DNA of 64,000 nt from Tetraselmis striata (taxonomy: Eukaryota; Chlorophyta; Chlorodendrophyceae; Chlorodendrales; Chlorodendraceae), in NCBI GenBank assembly GCA_006384855.1, contig VCJN01003490.1, positions 1 through 64,000 on the forward strand, given 5' to 3'. The notes under the pieces are model-generated. The model had not been told where the DNA came from and made no database searches. It worked only from the letters and a program-made list of their open reading frames with translations. The position numbers and the translations under genes are program-made. How positions within the stretch are numbered: the stretch's first letter is position 1; every line of letters begins with the position of its first letter. Positions 44,001 through 54,826 of the stretch are shown piece after piece.

Positions 44001-44753
44001 GTGCCTAGCGTGACATAGCAGCGGCCCGGGGGCCAGCTGCAGCTGCGGCCGAGTGGTCCCTCGACCTCTGAAGTATTTCCTACAACCATCCGCTATATGC
44101 ACATATTGCTATGCGTAGATGTCACACGCCCCCCGAAGACAGGTGCTCACATGCCGTGCTCACATCATTCCCTACATATTCGTGAAACAGATACGTGTTG
44201 CAACACTATCTGTTTATTTCTTGTACGGCCGCACCTCGAGCACTGCGCGGCTAGCCCCCTACCTAGTGCTTTTTGATGTCCATCATCAAGGACGATGACC
44301 TGATGTATGACACCCCCCCTCCCCCGCCCCCCCGGCGACCTGCCCGTCCATCCCTCGCCACCGAGCTCCTTATCGCCCCCCAGCTTTTAAGTCCCCCAGC
44401 TTTTGTGCCTTTTTTAGTCCGCCATCAATGACGGCGACCTGTTCTGTGATGTATGACCCTCCGGCCGGCCCGTCCACCCCTCACTGTTAGGCTCCTTGTC
44501 CCCCCCCCCCCCCCCTCCAGGCACCCAGCACGGCGCCCTTCTGGCCCTCCCGGGCGCGGGCGCGCCCATCCGCAAGCCCGGCGTGAAGCGCGACGGGCGG
44601 GGCACCCACTTTTTCCAGGTCTCCCTCAAGCTGCCAGGGCCCGGGGCGCTGGACGAGGCGCAACTGGAGCTGCTGCACCGCCTGCGCTCGGTGAGGCAGC
44701 AGCAGCAGAGGCCGGGCGCTGAGGAGGGCGCGCCCGAGGTGGCCAGCCGGTGA
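41028..44753 (+). CDS. Type-A DnaJ (Hsp40) co-chaperone, probably organellar
   Basis: Eight exons: 41028-41579, 42080-42243, 42363-42544, 42827-42885, 43295-43376, 43486-43565, 43703-43844, 44521-44753, giving 497 aa with all phases closing. The first 140 residues are Ala/Arg/Ser-rich without acidic stretches, like a transit peptide; start 41037 is equally possible. The J domain begins YYRVLGLEED near residue 143 with the Hsp70-activating HPD near 168. The zinc domain has CGACQGSG, CELCRGSG, CPDCGGSG and a degenerate fourth motif CDECIGGR. The C-terminal substrate-binding domain follows (VGVKIPAGIM, GASGDLYIGVQ, LTIPQGTQHGALL). The Gly/Phe linker normally after the J domain is nearly absent. 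Introns 1 and 2 use GC donors (CAG|GCGCGC, CAA|GCGAGT); the second is less certain. Confidence 0.88.
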
Positions 44754-45417
44754 CGGCAGCAATGGCTCTCGGAAGCTCAGAGATCCGCACTGCTGGAATT
44801 TGGAGAATCAACGCGATTACCGCTCTGGCTAGCTCTACCCGCATGGGGTTTGGTCAACCCCGCTCAAAAGCGCGTAACCGCATTGCCCCAGTCCTGGGGG
44901 TGTATTATAAACGATTATAATATGTGCGATTCAACGCAGAGGGCTCTAGCTGCTTACCCAACTGGGAGGCGGTGGTGTGGCTACCCACAGCTACCTGTAG
45001 CTCTGTAGCGACCTCTAGCTACCTACAGCTCCACGCAGGGTCTCTCTCTCTCTCTCTCTTTCTCTCTCTCAACGCTGCGCTGTTCATAATCAAGGGGAGG
45101 TGGGGGGGGGGGGGGGGGGGATCAATACGCATGCATGCACGCATCACAGGATTCAGAACTTTCAACAGTTCACGGCACTATCCACGCGCTTGTGTGAACA
45201 AACAAGCCGCCACTGAGCGACAGTTCCTCCGTCCGTACCGCCTCCATGCATCGGCTGTGGGGGGCTGATTCGGGTTTAGTGTGCATGCCGACCCTGACGC
45301 GCCTCTACCGCCTGACGGCAGGGCGGGCAGGGGATGCCAATCCGCCGAGCAACGAGGGAGTCCTTACATCGGCGGTGCCAGCCGAGGATAGGTGGCATCA
45401 GGTGGCACCGGGCAGCC
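44754..45417. other. Convergent 3' intergenic region
   Basis: Tail-to-tail spacer between the DnaJ and AP-4 mu genes. It holds the second copy of the dispersed repeat seen in a flippase intron (44946-45071) ending in (TC)n, a G tract at 45103-45120, and on the minus strand a TGTAA box at 45368-45364. Confidence 0.6.
45364..45368 (-). terminator. Candidate TGTAA polyadenylation signal for AP-4 mu
   Basis: TGTAA on the minus strand 50 nt after the stop codon. Confidence 0.45.
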
Positions 45418-45967
45418 TCAGCTACGGAATACATACGAGTTGGACTGCGTGAGGTAGCGCACCCAGCGGTACGGCTTGTCCTTGCCGTAGTCTTCCAGAA
45501 TCTGCAGGTAGCGCACCTGGAGGCGCATACATGAAGGCAGGGGAGGGGGGGGGGGGGGGGGGAGGGGGATGAGGGACGGTGGCCATGCCATCAGAGGCGC
45601 ATACGGCTGCAGAGGTCGCCTTTGCACAAATCGCGTAATAAACATACACAAACACACACACCTCCCATGCATCCACATATTGTTCATATGCGGGCGCCTA
45701 CCCAAGTATAATAGCAAGAAATTAAGAACAAGCTATGTCCTTAATGGCCCAATGTCATCAGAGTACATCACGATATCATAATGATCATCAAAAGAAGTCG
45801 CTAGCAATCCATTCTGAGAGCAAAAAAACGGGTTCGTATAGTCGGTTCGTCACCCGTGCAGAAGCAGCTGATGGGCCGATCAAAGGCTCATTTCCCATAC
45901 TTGCGATAGACTCGTGGCAATAATAATGCGATGTGCAATAAGTCCATATCAAAAGTAAGTTGCATTT

Positions 45968-45999
<32 letters not shown>

Positions 46000-48900
46000 G
46001 GCTGCTTTCAGCCTGACTGTTACACATAAACAATGTGAGACATTGCAGGGTAGGTCGCAAGGGAGGGAGGGAGGGAGCACCTGCAGCCCCGAGGGGTTGT
46101 ACATCGGGATTATGAAGGACAGCGACACGGGCCCAAAGTCCTTGCTGATGCCGGTGTGGGCTTGCTGGGGGCGCAGCGGGGGTGGAGGAGGGTAGTCAGC
46201 AGAGCGCAAGCGGCGATAACGCGCGGTGTATCGCCGAAGCAAGCCGACGGGCCGGAGAGGGTGGGGGGAGGGGAGGATAGGGCTTGCCTGCGTGAGGGTG
46301 ACGCGCATCTGCAGCATGCGCTCCGTGCCGCCCACCAGGTCTTTCATGTCCCAGAGCACCGCCTTGTCCTTCTCCTGGAACTCCGCCGTCTGCGACTTGC
46401 AGCCCTTGGTGGACGCGTCGAGGTCGAAGTGGACCCTGGGCAGGAGAAAAAGGTGGGCCGGGCCACTTGTCAGCAGGGCGCCACTCAGATGCCTGCCCCC
46501 CCCCCCCCCCCCCCTTGCCTCCTTCACTCATCAGGACGGGACCGTGAGGGGCGCCTCACTTGCTGGCGTATTGAGGCATGGGGATCTTCACTTGGAGCGT
46601 AGAGGCTTTCTTGTCCTGCAAGGCGGGAAGTAGACATGTGAGTCACCGTGCTCTGGGAGGAAAAACGGTGGGGGGGGGGGGGGGGGGGGGGGCAGTACTC
46701 ATGCGGAGCCTTAGCCCCCAGGTATGAGGCAGGCAACTATCAAAACGTATACATGAATACTGGCATGTGCATATGCAGTCGTCATTTATTATGTGCGTAT
46801 GTGTGTGTCGGGGCGTGCCCGGGGTGGGGGGGGGGGGGGGGGGGGGGGGGGGTCCCCTACCGCGGGGAACTCTGCCTTGAGCCTGATGAGGACCTCCACC
46901 TGCAGGCACACCCTCCTGGCAGTCAGAGCGCGCCATTGCGCAGGGATGAGCAAAGGGACAGTTGGGGGGGGAGGGGGGGGGGGGGGGGGGGGAGGAAAGG
47001 CGCCTCGCCTTGTATGGGTTCATCTCGTCCACAGTGGTGATCAGGCGGAACGGAGGCCGGAAGTCGCCGGTGCTGCGGAAGTTCATGATGGAAAACTCGC
47101 CTGCAAGGTGGAGCGCGCCAGTGGCAGCGGCCACCCTCTCAGCCTCCATTGTGACAAAAAAAGCATCACGACTGGCGAGTTTCCCATACCCGTTCAGAGT
47201 ATGTTTGTGCCAGAGCAATGACAGCAGCACGGCATGGCAACCTTGGGCCCGTGACCCCCGGTGTTCGCAATTACGCAGCGCAGCATAGCTCGAAAGGATT
47301 GCCGCGCACCCCTGTGGGGCTGCGGGAGACGCTTACCGTCCGGCGGCGTGATCTGCAGTGTCCTGTCGATGTCAAAGTTGCTGAGGTCGCAGGAGCCGAT
47401 GAAGTTGCAATCGTCCAGCGTGATGACGTTGCCGGCGTCGGTCCAGTCGCCTGGATGCACGCCCCACAGGCCCGTCAGCATATGGCAAGGTGGCAGGGCC
47501 ACACAGATGGACCCGCGCAAGTATAACCCCCTTCCCCTAGGAGGAGTCACAACAGGCTGCATATGGTACTCGCAGTGTTGACCTCCTACATTGCGCGCCC
47601 TTGCTGTGAGGACATTGGTAACTTTTAGATCGGACGGTCATGTAACAGATTTCATCTATTATTGTTAGTCAGGCAGTCAGTCAGTGGTGCACGCGTCCTG
47701 TCGAGGTATTACGCCTGACGACCTCACTCCAAATCACGGGCGGTGGGCCGCAAAGGGTATTGCGGATTTTCTGGCCACTGAGGCCAGATGGGATAATCAT
47801 CCGCATGTTTGACTTTCCTGGGTCCACTCGTACATACTATGGTATCTCATTCATCAGTTTTGAATTATTGCAAAATATGTTATCTATTGCGTAAATCACA
47901 CCGAAACCGCCCCTTGTCTTGTGCGCCACAAAATCGATTAATGGACCAAAAAGGACAGTCTCAAAGCTTCGGAGGTATTGGACAAGCCCCCCTGGGGAGG
48001 TCGCTGCCTACTGCTTGCAATGTCTGTTTTACGCCATCAGGTAGTCTTTTCACCGCACAGACAGATAATCGGCCCGATACGGCCCCTACTGCCCCTCACC
48101 CCCTCTCCTTTCTTGCCTCAGCCCGAGCCTGGCCCACCTTGCAGCTGCGCCTCCCGCTTGCCGATGAGCAGGTTGTTGCTGAGCGCGATCTTCACGGGAG
48201 GGTTGTGCCCCAGGTAGTTCTTGACCTGCGAGTGGCAGCAGCCAATGGCGTCACGAGCTTGGGAAGGTTGTAATACTAGTATTATAATCAGGATATATTA
48301 TGGTACATTACTTTTACACACAAACACACACACACACACACGCGCATGGGATTAAGGGGGCGGGCGGGCAACACACGGTGTATATGCTGTGGCCTCCCCC
48401 CCCCCCCCCCCCCCCCCCTTGCCATGGAGGCGGCTGGTCACCTGGATGGAGCCGAGGATCTCGTGTGCGTGCATAGCGCCATTGGCGGAGAAGGTTACAT
48501 CAATCTTCTCGACGACGTCCACAAAGATCTCCTTGCGCGCAGGGCTCTCCGCCTTGCTGCCATCCAGCACGCTGCGCACCACGCTAGGGTTGCGCACGCT
48601 CGCCCCGAAGAAGGCGCCTGCGCGCTGGCTCTGCGCACGGGGCGTGCAACTTGATGAGGCGGCTGGGAGATGTGACCATATATCGCGTGGATTGCTCCTG
48701 TTATGGTCAGATTGTAATGGTTGAGGGGGAGTGTTGGTGGCGGTGGTGGGAGGCGGTGAGGGGCGAGACTCGGTGGGCAACCCACCGGCGGCACCACGAC
48801 GCAGGGCTCGTTGAGCACAAATGTCTTGAGCGACTCGGTGGAGGCATTCTGCGGGAACCCGTAGTCGATCGCCTCGTCCAGCAGTTCATAGATAATGATG

Positions 48901-49498
48901 AAGTTCTTGCGGATGGCGTCCTCGCTGAGCACGCCTGTGTGGTCCTTGATGATGTTGCCCATGCGGCCGAGCAGCTCCAGCACCATCGCGGGCGACACGT
49001 TGTTGCGCGTCGTCGCCACCAGCAGCACGCCCCCGCTCTGAGCATCCATCCACCATCGAGAGTCCATCAGGAACAGGGAAGGACGTAGAGCACGGGCCAC
49101 TGACGCGCCCGGGTATCCAGCCACCCGGGGAGGTGCGGAGGGATGCCAGGAAGCAGTTCAGGCCGCACGCACCTTCACGTGCAGGTACGTCACCCCATCG
49201 ACGTGGAACACCGGCGGGGCCTCGCCGCCCTCGTCGCCGTCCCAAAACTTCACCTTTCGGAAGAATGTCTCGGAACTCGTCTGGCAGCAGACCGCGCGAA
49301 GGGTGTTCGGCGTGTCAGGGATGGGCCAATGAGCGTGATGCGCTATATGCAGTGGGGATGAAGGGATTGCGTAACTGCTTTGGAGGCAAGGGTGATTGTG
49401 TGTGTGTGGGGGGGGGGGACCTTGGGCACGTTGCCGAGGAAGTCTCGCGTGATGATGGTGTCTCCCCGCGAGGAGAGGATGAAAAACTGGGAGATCAT
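45418..49498 (-). CDS. AP4M: AP-4 adaptor complex medium (mu) subunit
   Basis: Twelve exons on the minus strand: 49498-49421, 49280-49173, 49037-48786, 48630-48442, 48225-48138, 47450-47337, 47100-47009, 46899-46861, 46615-46560, 46435-46288, 46164-46081, 45516-45418. They join in phase to 448 aa, close to plant AP-4 mu (about 450). It starts MISQFFILSSRGDTII. The longin-like N-terminal domain (LLVATTRNNVSP, YELLDEAIDYGFPQ) and the AP-4-like linker (EIFVDVVEKIDVTFSANG) precede the mu-homology domain (LDDCNF, FDIDRTLQITPPDG, FRLITTVDEMNPYK) and the end PYRWVRYLTQSNSYV. It recognises tyrosine-type sorting signals on cargo at the trans-Golgi network as part of the AP-4 heterotetramer. Two introns have GC donors (AAG|GCGAGG at 47008, CAG|GCAAGC at 46287). 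Confidence 0.95.
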
Positions 49499-49670
49499 GG
49501 TGGCCGGGAGCAGCAGTCCCCCTACACCGCCCTCCCTGTCCTCTGCCGCCGCAGCAGCGGCTGTATGCCTCTATGCGGTGGGCCTACGCCGCGGCTGGTC
49601 GAACAAACGCCCCGACTTTACCGCCTGGCGCCTCGCGACTCCGTCTAGTACTGCCTTGCACTGGCTGGCC

Positions 49671-50226
49671 CTACTCCTGCTTGGCGCCGTTGCCGGCGGG
49701 ACGGCTCAGCAGCGCGGCCAGCAGGCGGTGCACCAGGAACACGGCCGGCAGGAAGACGGCGACGGCGACGAGAGCGGCGGCAAGATCCTCGAGGGGCATA
49801 GGCAGCTCCACCCCCAGCAGCGACGCCCCCATCGGTTCCGGGATCTACCGTGCACGGAGGTCCAGTCCTTGCTCCCGTATGCCCTGGTCCTCACCCGAGC
49901 CCTGGCTTTTGCTGGCCGTGGGGCGTCGCTTTGCGGAGCCCAGCGGTTCGGCTCAGATCGCGGCCGAGAAGGAGACGAGCCTTCTGTCTCGCCTCGGCAG
50001 TTTTTACCCTGACGAGCTGGCAATCGGGCGGAGTGGCCCGGCGCAGATGCGAGATCAGGGAGGCGGGGAAGCGGGAGTGTGCAGCTAGGCGCGGAACTCG
50101 TGGCCCCTGCGTCAAGCTTGCTGCTGGAGCTGCTCCTGTCCTTGGCGCAGTGAGATGTGGGGGCACGCGAAGGTCACAGACTGCTGAGGAGCGCAAACTA
50201 GCAGCTAGGCGCCGGCCATCCAACAT
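49671..50226 (-). CDS. Possible small organelle-targeted single-span membrane protein
   Basis: Tentative two-exon model: 50226-50008 and 49844-49671 (GT-AG intron, phase 0), 130 aa. Exon 1 (MLDGRRLAASLRSSAVCDL...) is Arg/Ser/Ala-rich with almost no acidic residues, like a mitochondrial or plastid presequence. Exon 2 encodes IPEPMGASLLGVELPMPLED followed by one strong hydrophobic span (about 20 residues) and a short basic tail ending AKQE. The family is not recognised; a small subunit of a respiratory or photosynthetic complex would fit the layout. An ORF starting at 49832 alone would give 53 aa. It lies 173 bp upstream of AP-4 mu on the same strand. Confidence 0.35.
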
Positions 50227-50249
50227 TCGACCGCTGACGGCAAATCCTT

Positions 50250-51780
50250 ACTGGTGTGAATTACAAAAAGGGCAGTAATAAAATCCTCCTACTACCAGAA
50301 GTAATACTAAAAAATCAATAACACAGCAAGCCGCCTACAATCGGCCGCATCATCCCGCACTCGGCGGGATGGATGAGTGATGCGCACACGGTTCAGAGTC
50401 CGGGCCACGCGTGCACGTGTGTGTGTGGGTGATCCTCGGACGTGATGTGCAGCTTCAGCAACGGGATGGCATACGAATCTGCGCCGTTTGATGAGGCAGC
50501 GAGCGCGCTCTCGAGCGGCCACCAAGCTCAGGACCCCGAGGAAATCTCTTGCGAGCAAGGCCTTCTGGTGAGCCCAGGTGGTGCACCGAGTGCCCCGCGA
50601 TGAGAGGGCACCCCGATCCGCAGCCAAGCATGCGATACCGCGCACTGTGCGGCGCAACCCCTTGCTCACCTCACCCACTGTGCCGAAGACCATGCCCGTG
50701 TACTCCGACATTAATATCCATGATGTCTCGAAGAGGACCCTTCTGTCCGGGCTCCGTGTTGTGCCACGCCGCATCCCGCGCTGCCAGCCCCCGTTGTATG
50801 TCGCCCAACAAGAAGCGCTCAAACCGATCCACAGCCGTGGCCCGGGGCACTGCCGTGTACTTGACCCCGTACCGCATAGTCTTGAACTTCAGCAACGTGG
50901 ACTTCAAGCTCCGGGGATCATAGCTCCCGGTCACGACGTTGAACGCCGGAAGGGAGAGCTCTGCGTCCGGCACTAGGTCCTTGAGTTCATCCCTGGGTAC
51001 GGTGTTGCCGAGAGGCACTGCATGCTGGAACAAGTCATCCACCTCCCGTCGTACAGCGATACCCCGGTCGTATAAACACAGTGATCGCGGAAGGCGTCTG
51101 CGATAGCGTCGTGCTGTACACGTACGCTAGTGGGCGTCTCCAGGTGCCGGGAGGTTCATGAGCGCGTCGCCGTATAGGTCAACAGTGACGGGGTTGTGGT
51201 TTATCGAGGGCAGAATGATCTGCCTCCCAACCACCGGGGCGAAGCACGGGCTAGGCAGAAAGAAGTACCCGGCAGCGACCTCCCGCAGGTCATGCGGAGT
51301 CATGACCGTCCGCGCGGTGGGGATGGCCACTGTCCACATGCATACATGACGCCGCGTCGAGCTGGTTGAACAAGATCCGTTCCCTACATGTGACAGGGAG
51401 AGCGCACACCTCATTTCGAAGGCGAGAGTTGTTGGCCTGGTCTAGAAATGCCGTCAGCTCCTTTTGCGAGCCGGACGCAGCCTCCACTTCCCGGTCCATC
51501 ACGCGCGCATCGACGTCGCTGAGATGGCCAGCATTACCCGCTTGGAGGCGGCCCCACGCCTCGCGCATCTCCGCGGCGTAGCTGTCCGACCCATGAGCAT
51601 CGTTGAGGAAGTGGTCATACTGGCGGGCGGAAGAAGTTGCGTTGAAGCTGCATCGGCCAAGTGCCTCGGGATCATATTTACAAATATCTGCATTCTCTCT
51701 GCCGGTGTGCAGATGGCCAAGTCTGATGCGTGTGCTCGTGCCCACTCTGCGTCTTCTCATGTTACTGCTTCCACCCCGCA
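50250..51780 (-). pseudogene. 5'-truncated LINE 3' part, copy C
   Basis: Minus-strand remnant, frame-broken: 51760-51290 (YDHFLNDAHGSDSYAAEMREAWGRL, SQKELTAFLDQANNSRL), 51414-51127 (WTVAIPTARTVMTPHDLREVAAGYFFLPSP, VDLYGDALMNLP) and 51042-50671 (DDLFQHAVPLGNTVPRDEL, YGVKYTAV). The YGDAL plus HDAIADAF-like stretch resembles the YGDHA/RHxxIRD region found after the RT in many non-LTR elements. No RT core is left. The 3' end GTAATTCACACCAG near 50255 is shared with 61722 and 52150. Confidence 0.5.
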
Positions 51781-51783
51781 GTC

Positions 51784-51850
51784 GCTGTAGAGGACCTTTC
51801 TGATTGCCTTTTATTTTGGTGATTTCCGATATCGCCTTCTGCTGCTAGCT
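51784..51850. mobile_element. Second copy of the tiny MITE-like element
   Basis: GCTGTAGAGGACCTTTCTGATTGCC through TTTCCGATATCGCCTTCT matches 6764-6827 in order, with substitutions and small indels. It abuts the 5' border of LINE copy C. Confidence 0.45.
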
Positions 51851-52537
51851 CATGTAATTATATTATATTGCTAATGTGCTAACCCTTGCTGGTACTGGTA
51901 CCGTACGGATGGAGTGCTGCTCGTTGATCTTTCGAAATATGTTGGATCAAAATATGCTAATTTTGGATCACAATATACCGGTACTTAAATGCCATAGGCT
52001 ATAGCGGCAGTATCTGCGAAAGGCGATCGGGAAATCACCCGAAAAGGCACCAAGAAACGCCCACTATTAGACACGTCGTACCTGTACCCCAAAGTAGAAA
52101 CTAAAAATAATAAACCCGAGTACTTCGCGGTGCTGCCAGCAGAATGCCATTGTAATTCACACCAGTACTGAGGCTCAGCAGTGCTCACTGCTGGTCAGGT
52201 TTTTGTATCAATGAAGTAGACACAGGAGAAGCGCTACGGCAAAATGGATAATCTCAGTGGCACCTAGGCCAGCACCACTTAAGTCGTGCTGGAAGGTTCA
52301 GAATTAGGGAGGTCGGGAGCTGTGGACGGTCAGCTGGCAACAAACGCCAGCCGCCGCCACTCAAGAAAACTGCGAAAACTCCTAGAATGTCCAGCGCATC
52401 GTGCTAAATTGTAGCGACAACCCGCAGAATAAATGTTTTGCGAGAAGCGGCAGGAATTGCCCGCGCCACTCGGCTTGTCTGATTTACCTCAGTTGAGTAC
52501 TGAACAATGCTGAAAGCGAAGAGCGAACGAGGTACTG
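51851..52537. other. Intergenic spacer between head-to-head LINE fragments
   Basis: AT-richer than the surroundings. It contains another GTAATTCACACCAG end at about 52150, suggesting a further short LINE 3' end, and repeated GGATCA.AATAT words near 51950-51975. No supported gene. Confidence 0.4.
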
Positions 52538-53342
52538 GTGTTGCATGCAACACATGGTGGGGTATTGGCTCCGCCGAAACTGCCTCCCGTCCGAGGTGCA
52601 TGCCTTCGCGGAGGCGGTGGATGCCACTTTCCTCACGGCGGTCGAGCGAGTGCTATAGGGATATCTATTGATCCCTCCACGTACGGCACCGACACCAATC
52701 CGGTGGTCACCGATTTCCTTGCGGAGCTTTCTTCACGACCATGACCCCGTCGCATGGCCGCAGCAGTCTCGGCTATACTTTGAGCGATCGGGGATCGAGG
52801 ATACATTGGCCAAGGCGCGCAGCAGACTTCACCTCCTTGGCACTCGGTTGAAGGGCGCTGGCATCCGCCGCATGGCTACCGCTCGTGATGCCGCCTTCAT
52901 CGGGTTTTTTTAGGGTTTTTATGATGAATGACATCCTCCCGAGGTTGCTCACTAGGAACCTCGACACTACCAACACCCCCACCCATGGTTCTTTGACCCA
53001 CATGTTGAGTCCGTACTTGGCCGATGCAGCTTCAACGCAACTTCTTCCGCCCGCTGATATGACCACTTCCGCAACGATGCTCGTGAGTCGGCCAGCTACG
53101 CCGCGGCGGTGCGCGAGGCGTGGGGCCGCTTACTCCTCCAGGCGGCTACTGCTGGTCACCTGAGCGACTACATACGCGGATACCCGTGTGATGGAGCGGG
53201 AAGCGGAGACTGCGTCGGGCTCGCAAAAGGAGCTGACGGCATTTCTAGACCAGGCCAACAACTCTCGCCTTCAGAATGAGGTGTGCGCTCCCCCTGTCAC
53301 ATGTAGGGAACGGATCTTGTTCAACAAGCTCGACGCGGCGTC
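52538..53342 (+). pseudogene. LINE copy D, part upstream of the CACTA insertion
   Basis: Frame-broken plus-strand remnant. 52668-52913 reads ARSRLHLLGTRLKGAGIRRM and ARDAAFIGFF, like the GGLGLRS...PAAYxAS stretch that follows LINE RTs. 53000-53340 matches copy C (LGRCSFNATSSAR, REAWGRL, SQKELTAFLDQANNSRLQNEV, RERILFNKLDAAS). The sequence stops at the CACTA terminus and resumes at 61097. Confidence 0.6.
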
Positions 53343-53364
53343 CACTGTGAGATTCAGATGTGAC
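53343..53364 (+). repeat. Left terminal inverted repeat of the CACTA element
   Basis: 22 bp, perfect match to the right terminus in inverse orientation. Weaker similarity (GGTGACGAA) continues further in at both ends. Confidence 0.9.
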
Positions 53365-53948
53365 GTAAATGTGCCCTACTGGTGACGAACGACGACATAC
53401 GGGGACGATACGGGACGGACGAGGGACGTGGATTTCATACCCAGTAGCGACGACTATCGCGCGCGACCTGTAAAGTACTATATGAATTTCTCGTTTCCAT
53501 AATTTCATCAAATTGATATGCGCACGCGGGCTCGCGTGTCGCCCGCCGACGCGGAGCACCCGGGCTAAGTACAGGCGGATGTACGCACTCATTGCACATC
53601 GCCGCACATCGCTGACCGCACATCGCTGACCGCTGACCCCGCGGTGTGCGGCGATGTGCGGCACGACGGGCGGAGGTGTGGGCGGATGTAGGTGGTACGG
53701 TAGGTGGTAGGCGGTAGGTGGTGTTCGTAGGTGCGCGTTTTAATGCAGCCGCCCTAACTGCTGATGATTGTGTAACGCCCCAGCACGCGCATGAAGTATG
53801 GGGTCGCCTCACGGTCACCGCCGCTCACCGTTGAATCAAGCGCGGACAGCCGCGCACTCGCATCTGTGTTGCCTGCCGGTGGTGGGTTACATCCACCCCA
53901 ACTCTCAACCCCCCCCCCCCCCCCCGCCCCCCGCGCGCGGCAGCATGC

Positions 53949-54335
53949 ATGCCGGCAAAGGGATGGATAGCGAGTGTGTCGAAGGATGGCGTGTACTCAT
54001 GCAAGCACTGCCGGGGCAACGTGACGGGCACTTGTGATAAGATGGCGCGAGAGCGGCACTTCCTAAAATTCCCGAACTGTAGCCACTCGTTGAAGCGTGC
54101 GGCTAAGTTGCGCCGCAAGGCCGCCTTATCACAAGCAGCAGCAGCAGGGGCGGCAGCATCAGCAGCAACAACAACAGGGGCGGCAGCAGGAGTAGCTGCA
54201 GCCGTCGGAAACGGCCCGCCGGCGCCGGTCTCGGACGACGGCGGCTCGAAGGTGGACGATGTGATGGGCGTGGGGGAGGACCCCGTTGGCGAAGACGGTA
54301 TGGACATCGACGCGCCTGCGTGGAACCCGCGATGA
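53949..54335 (+). CDS. BED-like zinc-finger protein exon in the CACTA element
   Basis: 128-aa frame starting MPAKGWIASVSKDG. Residues 16-45 read YSCKHCRGN...CDKMARERHFLKFPNC, a C-x2-C with a later H/C pair as in BED-type fingers of transposases. A long Ala-rich stretch and an acidic tail follow. The frame meets a stop right where the next exon's frame (Tudor-like) opens, so a frameshift or an unseen splice probably links them. BED fingers bind transposon ends, so this may be part of the DNA-binding subunit. Confidence 0.45.
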   Translation: MPAKGWIASVSKDGVYSCKHCRGNVTGTCDKMARERHFLKFPNCSHSLKRAAKLRRKAALSQAAAAGAAASAATTTGAAAGVAAAVGNGPPAPVSDDGGSKVDDVMGVGEDPVGEDGMDIDAPAWNPR

Positions 54336-54337
54336 GG

Positions 54338-54524
54338 GCGTGATATGGAAAGGCGATCCCGGCGACTTCTACATGAAGGTCATCGCCAAGAAGTTCCGGG
54401 GAGTATGGCACTACGGCGTGATAACCGGCGTCGTTACCGAGTGGGTGTTGGAGGACTACGGCGGGGCGACCCAGTGGCGCGCTGTTTTCGAGGACGGGGG
54501 CATTGTGGGCCTTCTGCGTTCAGA
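54338..54524 (+). CDS. Tudor-like exon in the CACTA element
   Basis: The segment KVIAKKFRGVWHYGVITGVV...WRAVFEDGGIVGLLRSE has the K-x-F-x-G-x-x-x-x-G-x-V...Y/FEDG-x(2)-x-L pattern of small Tudor-type domains in plant PTM/DIR17-like proteins. It ends at a perfect donor (CAGAG|GTGAGT, 54525). The next exon may start at 54613 (VVEAMTAAQEHPPVDADGE). Such domains usually bind modified histones. Partner exons are uncertain. Confidence 0.4.
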
Positions 54525-54826
54525 GGTGAGTGGGCCCGGCCTGCGTGCTGGTGGCACCACTCAACTGCGGTTGTATGGAATCACACGCACCCGCCCGGTC
54601 GGCGTGGCAGGTTGTGGAGGCTATGACGGCTGCCCAGGAGCACCCCCCTGTGGATGCGGACGGGGAGGCTCGCTTGGTAACCGTCCATGAAGGCGATGAC
54701 TTGTCCAGTGAATCACGCACCTTGCCCGGCGTGCGGTCAACACAACCCGGCTGGCGGAGGCCAAGCAGAACACTGGCTGCCATGGCGTGTGCCATGTGCA
54801 TGTGGTCCGGGGCTATGTCAGCATGG

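Noticed and set aside
46643..47230. 195-aa minus-strand ORF as a complete gene
   Set aside because: It is an AP-4 mu exon read through into introns containing C tracts, which give the poly-Pro stretches.
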